DNA of 64,000 nucleotides, from NCBI GenBank assembly GCA_963971225.1, contig OZ020269.1, positions 106,029,486 to 106,093,485 on the forward strand, given 5' to 3'. Position 1 is the stretch's first letter, and the number at the start of each line of letters is the position of its first letter. Source of the DNA: Melieria omissa (Eukaryota > Arthropoda > Insecta > Diptera > Ulidiidae). The notes below the pieces were generated by a model. That model was not told the DNA's origin. It worked only from the letters and a program-made list of their open reading frames with translations, and did not search any database. Of this stretch, positions 1-10,309 are shown piece by piece. The position numbers and the translations under genes were made by a program.

Positions 1-780
1 TTGCTGCTGAAAAACATAGAAAATTTAACTGACTACATTGCTGCCAATTGAATATTCCATTGCATTTTTGTTCATTTATTTTAAAAATTCAATTTTTTCC
101 CATCAAATCCATCTGCTGCCAGTTCAATGCCTCGCATTGAAAAACAATTTTCAACATCATGAAAAAAATAAATAAATAAAACAACAAAATGTGAAAAACA
201 AAAATCGAATGCAATTAAATGAAATTTAGTGGTTTTTGGAGTTTTCGTTTGTTTTTACTGTAAACATGTGATGAGTAAAATCAAATACAATAACAATAAA
301 AACAACAACAGTACAACATACACATTTAAGTGCACTGCAACGCAACGTTGGGCAAATTTTATAACTCGCCGGCACATCTTGTTTACGCACACACACACAC
401 TCACACACACACTCACACACACACACACACTCACACTCACACAAAGATACAACCAATCACACATGCATCTTTTAATGAAAGTGTTGAAAGTCGAGGTGAA
501 AGGTGCAGCCGGGGAACACAATCGACTGACTCTGACTTATTAAGAAGCAAAACGTGTGGCGTTTTATTGGTTTATTGCCAGTTGCCAAATCAGTTCAAAC
601 CGCAATGCACAATTTTGGACATGTTTACGCGTTTGTTTGTCGCAATTGCCGCGCGTACGGAGAGTTGACTAACCCGATTATTGCAGCAGAAATTGGAAAG
701 ATTGCGAGTTCCAGTGGGTTGCATTTAGCACATTTAAATATCATTTGTATAGCAAAAACTTAATGGAAGTTGTTAATTTA
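1..780. other. AT-rich non-coding DNA with CA microsatellite
   Basis: No supportable gene. One copy of the ACATAGAAAA motif lies at the very start, so the array that follows may begin before the window. The open frames here exist only because the CA microsatellite lacks stop codons. Confidence 0.6.
389..443. repeat. (CA)n microsatellite with CT interruptions
   Basis: Runs of CA are broken at intervals by CTCA, giving a compound microsatellite of about 55 bases. Confidence 0.9.
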
Positions 781-3330
781 GAAGACATAGAAAAAAAACA
801 TAGAATGAAATGTAGCACATAAGATATGCAAATGTTGGCTATTTAAATCAAAACGTGTTTTAAAAATAGTAAATTTGTTTACTTTCTGGCTTTAAAAAAC
901 ATAGAAAAAAAACATAGAAATTATGTAAAGCAGAAAAGTATTACTAATACTTATTTAAAGCGATAAGTATGTTGAAAATTTTAGATTTGGTTAATTTCTG
1001 GGTTTAAAAAAACATAGACAAATATGGAAAAACATAGAAAACCCTATAAAAAAATGTATAGAAAAATGATGAAACTATTAATTATACGTATTGACGTGGA
1101 AAAATGTTTGAAGAGTTTTGGATTTGCTTGTTTTTGGACTTTGAAAAAATATAGAAAAACATAGAAAACATATGCTGCATTAAAAAATACTTCTAATGCT
1201 CATTTAACTTAGAAAATGCTTTACAAATATTAAATATGTTGACTATGCTTACTATTATCGCTTTGAGAAAACATAGAAAATATAATAAACAATTGTAATT
1301 TAATTTTTTTTAACCAAAAAATATTTTAATAATTGTTAACTTACTTAGAAATACGTAGAACGCAAAATACATATTTTCAAACTTATTTCAATAGCCAAAA
1401 TGTATCAAATCAAAAAATATTTCAATAGATGTAAATGTACTTAGAAAACATAGAACTTAAAAATACGTATTTTCAAACTTATTTAAATAGAAAAATGTAT
1501 TAAAAGTTGTACACTTGTTTATTTTTAGGCTTAAATGAAACATTTAAAAGGCTTAAATCAAACAACATTAAGTGAAACATAGAAAACTTTAGTACATCAA
1601 AATGCAACCAATAATAATTAAAATGAATAAAACTGTTGTAGAAGTTCTGAATTTCCTTATTTGCAGACTTTAAGGAGACTTAAAAAACATAGAAAATTTA
1701 AATAAATCAAAATAAATAAAATAAGGATACAAAATGTTTTGTACAATTTGAAAACTTTCAATGGTACCAAATTTTGAACACTGCCTTATTTTCTGCCTTT
1801 TTCTGAGAACATAGAAAAATTTCATTAAACAAACAACACACAATTTGACATAGAATACAGAAAAACCACGACTAATACTCATTTCAATCCATACAAATGT
1901 TGAAGAAATTTTGTAATTTTAATTTTTTGTGGAGTTTGAGACAACATAGAAAAAACATAGAAAAATAAAAAAAACCAAGAAAAGATAAAGAAATAATAAA
2001 CAATTTTGTTTCTACAATTTGATCACTTTTAACGATTACAAATTGGTTCATTTGCTTGCTTCAGTTGAACATAGAAAAACAGAAAAACAAGAACCCACAA
2101 TGCGACATAGAATATGAAACAACGAGTACTTATACTCGTTTATATTGACAAAAGTAGTTGTGGAAGCGGAAGATATCCTTAGTTCCAGACTTTAAAAGTA
2201 CATAGAAAAAACATAGAAAAATATTAAACACAAAAAATTTAATTAAGGTTAAAACCTGACAGCAAAATGTGAACAGTTTTGTTCGAAGGTTTTTTGCTGC
2301 CTGTGGAAAACAAAGGACAAACATAGAAAAATATAAATAAAGACTTTGAAAGAACATAGAAAAAACATAGAAAAATATTAAACACAAAACAATTCAATTA
2401 AAATTAAAACATGACAGTAAGATGTGAATAGTTTTGTCCGAAGGTCTTTTGCTGCCTTTGGGATAACAAAAGACAAACATAGAAAAATACACGACACACT
2501 AAGAGATATAGAACATGGAAACAAGTGTTTTGTACTATTTAAACACTTTTGCTGATGACAAATTTCGTATATTTGTTTATTTTCTGACTTTCACAAAACA
2601 TAGAAAATGACATAGAAACTTTATAGGCCATAGCAAAAAATTATAGGTCAAAGAAAAGCGGTATTTTGTACAGTTTAAGCAGTTTTATGGTGAACAATTT
2701 TGTATAATTGCTTGTTTTCTGACTTTCAGAGAACATAGCAAACATATAGAACATAACAAAAACTAGAGATCATAGAAAATAATTCTTTTGTACAGTTTGA
2801 GCTTCAAAATGTGACAAATTTTTTATATTTATTATTTTTTTTACTCGATTGAACAAACAAATTAACAAACACAACATGGAACGTAGAAAAAATTGAGGTC
2901 ATAAAATTGAGGTCAGAAAAAACAATATTCTGTACTGTTTGAACTTGTTTGGGAGACAAATTTCGTATATTATTCAGTTTTATGACTTTGAGAGATCACA
3001 GAAAATAACATGGGCCATACAAAAACAAATATAAAACATAGAAAATGATATAGAACATGAAAAACAGTACTATTGTACTGTCCGAACACTTTCATGGACA
3101 ACAGAACTCGTATATTTGCATGTTTTATGACCCTGAGAGAACATCGAAAAAACATAGAAAATATTTAGAATATAGAAAATTATATTGAATATAAAAAAAC
3201 ACAATTTCATTCTATTAAGGTACTTTTTTACTATACAGAAACAAATATAGAACATAGAAAATGACATAGAACATGAAAAACTGTACTATTGTACTGTCTG
3301 AACACTTTCATGGGCAACAGAACTCGTATG
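780..3330. repeat. Diverged ~120-bp tandem array built on ACATAGAAAA
   Basis: The decamer ACATAGAAAA, often doubled, recurs in clusters near 784, 898, 1010, 1150, 1270, 1447, 1577, 1687, 1809, 1944, 2068, 2200, 2350, 2477, 2597 and 2732, and on to about 3250. The mean spacing is about 120 bp. Between clusters a looser consensus repeats: a TTTTGTACAGTTTGAAC-like block, then a GACAAATTTCGTATATTTG-like block, then a TTTTCTGACTTT-like block just before the next cluster. Copies are strongly diverged and of unequal length, so this is an old, unhomogenised array rather than a young satellite. No coding potential is apparent. Confidence 0.85.
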
Positions 3331-4064
3331 TTTGTCAATTTCATACTATTTAGGCACTTTTATGTGACAAATATTGTAGGCAGCCTTTTGGCTTCACCAT
3401 TCACTGCCGCTAATGAGTTCATTCATATGATTTTGTTTTTTTTTTGCTCATCACACTCAGTCAAGTGAATCACTTTTCGTCAAAGCAAAGTACTCGTACA
3501 CAGATACAATATTTGCTTTATTGAATTTTACTGACTGTGAAAAATGAGCAAAATGACAACAACACAAAGTATCGTACAGTAATTTTGTGACAAAGCGAAA
3601 AGTAAGTATTTGTTTTAATTATCATATGGCAAATCTTTGTTCAGTGTGCGACAATGTGGGCGTAGACTTACGACAAAATCACGTGGGTGCGGCATAAATC
3701 TGCGACACTGTGACAAAAGTGCAATCTTTACATAAAAGAAATGCGACAAAATGTTGTTTTTAGATTTGATGAGTAGCAAATCTAAAAATATTGCAGCGAA
3801 TTAAGAATTTTCAAGAAGAAAGAAAAAATTGAAATAATTCAGAAAATTCTAAAAACGGGTTGGAAGTTTTTTAAATATTTTTTGAGATTTTTTATAATAT
3901 ATTTAAAATTTTTATATATTTTTTTAATATTTTTATATTTTTTATATTTATTTGAATTTGCACATTTTGGTGAATGACCCAAATGGGCGCTGATTGCTGC
4001 AGCTATATTCACTCAGTCAATAATTGTTTATGTGTGTGTGTGTGTGGGCACATTGCTACGATTG

Positions 4065-4075
4065 CCAGATGGCGC
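4065..4075 (+). promoter_or_regulatory. CTCF-like motif
   Basis: CCAGATGGCGC fits the core YAGRTGGCGC described for Drosophila CTCF. A match this short is only suggestive; its interest comes from a second, oppositely oriented match about 480 bp downstream. Confidence 0.25.
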
Positions 4076-4547
4076 TAATTGCTTTTCAATCAAATTTTTT
4101 GGCAACATTTTCTAAATTATTATTTATTTGCGCACCGGGCGGAGCGACTCAATGCAATGCGTTGCCAATTTTCAACCCGTAGGAAATGTCACTTTTCTAC
4201 TCTTTCACAATTTTTGACAATAACACAGTTTTCGCTACGATTGACAGCTGTCATTTTGTCATAGCAAATATACAAAAATAAAACCATGATTTTCTATCAA
4301 CACAACATAAATTATTTTCAACAGTCGTTGGCGTTTCTTGCTGTTTGAAAGCAATTCGCATTGTTAAAAATTTTCATAAATTTCGCCCCAACATTTGGTT
4401 TGTTTGACACCCACCTAAAACAGTATTGTTGTTGTTTTTGGTTGCTATAGGCCTACCTTTCTTTTTTCTCTGACTCACTTCTTTCAAATGTTTCCTTCAC
4501 ATTTTTTTTGCATCATTTTTTCATTCAGTTTATTTGGCGCCGCATTT

Positions 4548-4560
4548 CGCCCTCTGGTGA
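4548..4560 (-). promoter_or_regulatory. CTCF-like motif, opposite orientation
   Basis: The reverse complement reads TCACCAGAGGGCG, close to the CCASYAGRKGGCRS consensus. An E2F-like TTTGGCGCC lies just upstream, near 4534. Confidence 0.25.
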
Positions 4561-5485
4561 TAATTGACAACAATAACAAAAAATAAAATAATACAGCTTA
4601 AAGTGTGTCAAGGAGCCTGTTGGGGTTTTTTCTTTTCAAAGATGTTTTATATGAATTGTTTGCGTTTGTTGTTGCCATTTACAAACGCAAAAAAAGTCTG
4701 CAATACAGCCTGCAAAATGTCAAAAGTTTCAGTGCGATTGCTTATTGTTAGCATTAGTTGTTGTTGTTGTTGCTGCTGTGCCCACTTGTGTTCAATTTTG
4801 GGCTTTCTTTACAATGCGAGCTTTTCGCAATTATTTGCATTTAATTGTGGTTCGACGTTTGTGCAATTTTTTTGTGTTTTTTTTTTTGTGTTGACTTGAA
4901 GTGTTTTCTCTCAAATGGCGTACTTGAAAAATTTCCAGCATGTCATGCTGCATAAATGCATGACAGGCAAAAGTGGTTGAAAAAAAAAAACAAAACAAAG
5001 AGTCAGACCTGTTGAACTGCGGCATTGCTTTCACAACAATTTGACAATCAGCTGTTTTTGACATACCTGCAAGAAAAGAGAAAAATTCATAGATGAGTAT
5101 CAGATCAGAGATGCAATGAGTTGCAAATTGCAAGTTGAGAAAGTTGGGCAATGTTTAGATGACAATAATCAAAGATTATATAATTGTTATTGAATATAAA
5201 TAATTGTTGAGAATTGTCAGAATGATGGAGAACATTTTTAGAATGCAACGTAACAAATTAAAGTTATGAGCAAAATTACTGGTTGTAAGGTTGTAGTGAG
5301 AGGATGAGTGGTGATCCCACCAGGAGAAAGTAAAGAAAAAACCATCTCTAGAAGTTGCCATGGAAAGTATTATTCGAATGTTTCATTGGACGATTGATTA
5401 CGATTTGAAAGCTTGATTCAAACTCGAAATTTTATATTTTTTGGGATTTCATGGCGATTCAAACCCATGTCTCTGTGTAGGATAG

Positions 5486-5550
5486 GATAGATGGATCACT
5501 GGATGGGTCACTGGATGGATCACTGAATGGATCACTGGAAGGATCACATT
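5486..5550 (+). repeat. GGATCACTGGAT minisatellite
   Basis: About five imperfect copies of a 12-16 bp unit, GGATCACTGGAT with variants GGGTCACTGGAT and GGATCACTGAAT, occur back to back. Confidence 0.85.
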
Positions 5551-5574
5551 TATTTCAAGCTTAGTTTGGCTTAG

Positions 5575-6330
5575 TATCGTCTTAGAAAAAACCCTCAGCA
5601 CGAAGGCTTTTCATACTTACAGGACTCACACTAAGTCTTTCTGGTCATCGTTTACTAATTGATTGGTTATCTGCGCACAAACCTAAGTTACTTAACTCAA
5701 ATTGTGATCGTTCTAGGAGAGAAACTAATGTATCTGCTACACTAATATGTTACTGAAAGGATCAGCTAGATTCATACTAACTAAGCTCAGGACGATAATG
5801 TTCTAGAAGGTTACGAATTAAGTTAATTTTCACAACCTCACAATGTGTCTTTTTGGTTATCGATTACTGATTGATCGGTCATTTACCTAAGTTACTTAAC
5901 TGACTCATTCTAACCTCCAGCTGGTATCGTTCAAGGAAGAAACTTATATGTGTGTTATATGGTAGACAGTATCGACAAAGACAAAGCTAAGATTGGTGTG
6001 GTATCGTCTTAGAAAAAAAAGCTCAGCAAGAAGTCTTTTCACACTTACGGGACTAACAATAAGTCTTTCTGGTCATCGCTAACTTATTGATCGGTTATCT
6101 GCGCACAAACCTAAGTTACTTAACTCTGATCGGTCATTTACCTAAGTTACTTAACTGATTCATTCTAACCTCCAGCTGGTATTGTTCAAGGAATCATATA
6201 GATCATCATCATATAGACATATTCTAAGCTCAGCATACTATAAAACTAAGAAGAAACTAATGTATCTAATGAACGATACTGTCACTACAGGAACTAGCTA
6301 GATTTACTGGAAGCCTAGATTGGTTTAGCC
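5575..6330. repeat. ~210-bp tandem repeat, three diverged copies
   Basis: Three copies begin near 5575, 5796 and 6000. Shared blocks include GTATCGTCTTAGAAAA, AAGTCTTTCTGGTCATCG, CCTAAGTTACTTAACT and a GAAACTAATGTATCT-like block. The third copy has an internal duplication of the CCTAAGTTACTTAACT block. Weaker related sequence (AGCTTAG, GGTATC, CCTAGAAGGAAC) continues to about 6500. Confidence 0.75.
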
Positions 6331-6499
6331 CTAGAAGGAACTTGACAATAAAGCTTCAAATATTTTTGGGTACCACATTAAGAACTGGATTCGGAGCTTC
6401 GGAGTCGGTCACTGTTTTCAAAGCTTAGGATGGTATCAACCTGGGAGGAACCTAATATGTTGAATGTGCCAATTGGTCACTGGATTCGAAGCTTAGAAA

Positions 6500-8150
6500 A
6501 GAAAATTGGCTTACTTTATTTCAAGGGATTTTTCCATAAAAACAACTTGATTGTCTGTTAAATGTATAGATGGACAGAATATCATGAAATATGAATATTA
6601 TGACTTTTATTTTGACTTAAAGATCTCTGGATACTTAGTTCAGAACGTTGATTTGAGGTCAAAATAAATTTAGTTTAGTCTGGTAAAGTCAAGTTGAGTC
6701 CCAATTCGCATATCATAATTCAAATCTGTTCTCATACTTTCCAAGCAGCGGAAGAGAATCCAAGAAAGACAGGGAATACTTAACGTTACGGAAAAAAAGG
6801 CTTTTTGCATAAGAATTTCTTTAGACTGAAGAGTTTATTTAATATGATTTAAAATTGCTCTGAGATTTGAATTTCTATTATTTGTATCACTGAGAAAGTA
6901 ACAAAAACAAAAAGAATCAAAAGAAGAGAAACTATGAACAGAATGCCACAAAAAATTTCCATATCACTTATTGACGTTTTTATCAAATTCTAATTAAATT
7001 GATGCAAGACGGAGCTCAGCAGATGCCATACGAGACATTCGAAAAGTCATAAAACTCCATCATCTCATAAAATCTACCTCAGTGAACACTTTCGCATGCT
7101 GACAACTGGCAACATCGAAACAAGCTGAACAACGCTGCACACACAAAGCAAATCACTAAAGCCTTTCAAGCTCGAGAGAAACCACAAATGATTTTCAATT
7201 TTCAAATTCTATGCCTAAATAGCAACAACAACAACCGACACTAACCAACTATAAATGCAGAAATTCCAGAGCAAAATTAGAATACAATGGCGAGGCGACA
7301 GCGAAAAGAAACGTATTGACAAAACCCAAACCCACAGCTACACAGAAAGCGACAGCCGCAAATTTCTGGTAAGGGGACCGCAAATGCGGAGCAGAAATGG
7401 CAAAGCCAAGCCACATGTGGCGCAACGCATGCGACGACAGTGGGCAGTATATGAGACCAAAAACAACAGCAGCAGCAGCAACAGTGCTGAAACAACAAAA
7501 GTGGATATAAGGGAATTTAATGCTGAAACTGGCGTTGAGAAGAAAAGAAATTGCAAACTCATCTAACCATGACATGTAGAGCTGTGCCCAAGGAACCCAA
7601 CAGACTGCAGATAACATACCACCATACAACAATAATAAAAGTTAGAGATACAAGTTGCAGATAGAACAAAGACAAAGAATGGCAAATCAGCGAACATATG
7701 CTGAAGTATTGCAATGACGCTGGTCGATGCTGGCCCCAAGTGCAAAGCGACCAAGTGTAGCGCAACGTTAGCCAGGACCGACAGAAACAATGCGAACACA
7801 ACACGCACACAGCAACCACTTTGCGAACGCTTCAGCCGAAAGGTGGCGAACGTGTACTCGTAGGTAGGGCGACGGTGACTATGGCGAAGCTGTAGGATGG
7901 CAGCGTCTTGCTGGCATTGCGGAAAAGAAACTCGATTAAAAATTCAAGGCCATTCGATGGCAATGCGGCAACACGGTGGCTGCTCTGGCGGTGAAGTTGT
8001 TTTTACTCAAAAAGACCAAAAGTGAATGCAGCAATCGAAGAAGCGGCAGCAGCTGCAAGAAGAGTGGAGCGGAGTTGAAGCCAACAGTGGCAGTGATAGG
8101 ATAGGAGGATAGTAAAATAATGCAAAAGAATTAGAAAATCAGAGATCGAT
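6500..8150. other. Unique DNA with a GC-richer island at 7.4-8.1 kb
   Basis: Several overlapping frames of 70-127 codons lie at 7249-7819 on both strands. They are low in complexity and none resembles a known family. The stretch 7790-8090 is clearly richer in GC and in GCAGC/GGCGG words than its surroundings, so an untranslated exon or regulatory element is possible. I cannot support a coding call. Confidence 0.4.
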
Positions 8151-8284
8151 AAAATAAAAACATTGACAACAGCTCAGAGTTGGTTGAGTAATCCTTTGCT
8201 TTATAGTGTCCTCAGCCTGTCATTTGCTGTTCTTTATGGCGATGCCAAGATAGGTAAAATTCTTAACAACTTCAACTTCAACTT

Positions 8285-8620
8285 GCCGGCCTCGGTAGCG
8301 CGCTGACTTCTCATACCAGATGCCCTAGGTTCGTTTCCTAGCTCGAGCTGATAAAACCATTTTCTACTTCTATCGCTATTCACGTGAAACAGAGGGGAAT
8401 TTCACCTCCAAGTGCCAATGGAATTTACAAAAAATTGCCGTTCGGATTCGGCGTGGGAAGAACGGGCGAAGGCGTTCCCTTCATTCGTTTGAAATGTTCC
8501 TTGCTAATTGTTGAAAAAAAGTGCTACATACACATTTCAAAAAGCTGGAATTTGTAGTATCACAACGGGCCTATATAGAGGGCTAAGGGTGTCTCATACA
8601 GAGGTAGTCAGAGGAATACA
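8285..8620 (+). mobile_element. tRNA-derived SINE with LINE-related tail
   Basis: The 5' end is tRNA-like. It has an A-box-like TAGCGCGCTGA at 8296-8306, CTCATACCAGA where the anticodon loop would lie, and a B-box GGTTCGTTTCC at 8338-8348 followed by a complementary CTAGCTCGAGC. The order and spacing recall elongator tRNA-Met (CAT). A unique body follows. The 3' part at 8551-8600 (TTTGTAGTATCACAACGG and beyond) closely matches the 3' untranslated part of the minus-strand LINE at 25.7 kb (TTTGTGGTATCACAATGG). A tRNA head joined to a tail shared with a LINE is typical SINE architecture. It sits between two blocks of the minus-strand RT relic, so it inserted into it. I could not find clear target-site duplications. 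Confidence 0.6.
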
Positions 8621-8937
8621 ACCTACCTGCTGATCTCAACATCAGATCCTTATCACTACGAGTCCCTGTATGTACGCAGCATTTAACTGATATCATTTAA
8701 CACCAGACCCATTCTGCCAGAATCACTCCCGTTGCCGTAATAGTAGCAGTGATATCCCGCTTGTTAGACCCCATGACATCAATGTGATTTACGCAGGCAA
8801 GACTCCAACACCAAGGTGAAATTGAAGAGGTCGCAAGAGAAACGATGATCTTGTCCGAAGCCTCGAACATTATCGAATGGGTCGGAGAGATTCCTTCCCA
8901 CCTCGATAGAGTAGCGGTTAATTCCCTGCGAAATCCC

Positions 8938-9653
8938 ACGAGCTTAGCAGGGATACCAAGTTCAGACAGATAAACAGACAGGCGATCCCTGAAATATAAT
9001 TTAGGAGGCCCCAAACAAAGGATCACCCTGTCTTAATCCTCAAAGTGTATCGGAGAGGTCACTTAGAACCTCTGTCTGCACAGAAAGACAGATAGGCGAT
9101 CCCTTTTCGGGCTTTCGAATGCTGCCTTGTAGGCGATAAACATATGGTGAGTATCGGTTTGGTGAAATTGGCTTGGCAGGGATACCAAGTTCAGACAGAT
9201 AGGCGATCCCTGAAATTTAATAGGTGGCACAACAAAGGATCGCCCTGTCTAAATGCTCGAATGGTATCGGAGAGGTCACTTAGAGCCTCTGTCTGCACAG
9301 TCTCACGAATTTTTCAGGTACACCAAGTTCAGACAGAAAGACAAATTGACAATCCCTTCCCAGACTATCGAATGCTGCCTTGCAGATGGTACATAAGTAT
9401 GGTTTCGGTGAGATTTAAGCGATCGGAGAGGTCATTTCCCACCTGTGTCTGCACAGTCTCTCTCTAACTTAAGACAGGTAAACAATCCCTTCCCAGACAA
9501 TCGAATGCTTCCTGGTAGTCAATAAAGAGATGGTGAGTATTGGTTTGGGGAAATTTAATAAGCAACACAACAAAGAATCACTCTGTCCAAATCCTCGAAG
9601 AGTATCGGGTATTTGTCTCACGAGTTTTGTAGGTACGTCAAGTTCAGACAGAT
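8938..9653 (-). repeat. Tandemly duplicated reverse-transcriptase palm segment
   Basis: On the minus strand the same RT segments recur. SELGxPxKLV appears four times (near 8953, 9187, 9325 and 9635). RQGDPL appears three times (near 9025, 9242 and 9575). KAAFDS-like motif A appears three times (near 9125, 9380 and 9510) in addition to the copy at 10058. Spacings are irregular, about 130-310 bp, so the duplication was not a simple uniform array or has since lost pieces. At DNA level the repeated word on the plus strand is ACCAAGTTCAGACAGATAGG, followed by CGATCCC. Confidence 0.75.
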
Positions 9654-10023
9654 GTTATTTTACCGATACTTTTTCGGTAATCGCTCAGTGGAGATGAGCA
9701 GCTTGATGCCATCGCTCCAGGTATTCGCACGGGCAACCTGTTTGAACACTGGCGCCCATGCATTCCACGTCGAAACGACGTTCCAGCGCACTACGCACTA
9801 CAGAGAAAGTACGTTCCTGGCCCGTACAGCGCGATTGTGGAATGGTTTTCCTGCAGATCTTTTCCCCAGCACCTATGATCTTGATGGATTCAAGGCAAGG
9901 GTCCATAAATTCTTCACCTAACTTCCTCTCTCCCAACCTATATATCCTTGTTGAACCAGCGCAATGCCTCGCATTTATAGGGGTCATCTTCTGCGCGTTG
10001 GCTCGTTTAAAAAAAAACAAAAA
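9654..10023 (+). mobile_element. 5'-truncated jockey/CR1-like LINE insertion
   Basis: The frame ending at stop 9919-9921 encodes the last ~88 residues of a LINE ORF2, beginning FYRYFFGNRSVEMSSLMP and including RTTHYRESTFLARTARLWNG and FPSTYDLDGFKARVHKFF. This is the characteristic C-terminal tail of many insect non-LTR elements. A short 3' UTR ends at GTTGGCTCGTTT, then an A-rich tail. The insertion interrupts the minus-strand RT relic. The pre-insertion sequence, preserved in a neighbouring duplicate at 9190-9205, reads CAGACAGATAGGCGATCCC. Here CAGACAGAT precedes the insert and GATAGGCGATCCC follows it, so the junction and a 3-4 base duplication (GAT or AGAT) can be read directly. Confidence 0.85.
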
Positions 10024-10309
10024 GATAGGCGATCCCTTATCGCGCTATCGAATGCTGCCTCATAGTCGATAAAGAAGTGGTGAATATCGATTTTACTTCC
10101 ATAGATCTTTTCCTGTACTTGGCGTAATGTGAATATCTGGTAGATGGTGAACTTATCAGGTCCAAGGCGGCACTGATAAAGTTGTGTAAACCTATCGCAC
10201 AGTACGAGCGTTAGGATCTCATACGCCATGAGGAAGTGAGCTGATATCCCTTTAATTGACGCATATTGTTTGGTTGCCTTTCTTCAATACACAACAAAGG
10301 ACACCAAAG

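Larger units (their letters stand above)
3330..5480. other. Unique AT-rich non-coding DNA
   Basis: No gene seen. It contains a very AT-rich TATTTTTT tract (about 3865-3960), a (TG)8 run (4031-4046), a GTT/GCT run (4757-4777) and two CTCF-like motifs listed separately. Confidence 0.5.

Noticed and set aside
7249..7819. Overlapping frames of up to 127 codons
   Set aside because: Mutually overlapping on both strands, low complexity, no domain resemblance; no support for any one of them.
8285..8355. Functional tRNA gene
   Set aside because: The A and B boxes are degenerate, the acceptor stem does not close well, and the sequence continues into a SINE-like body.
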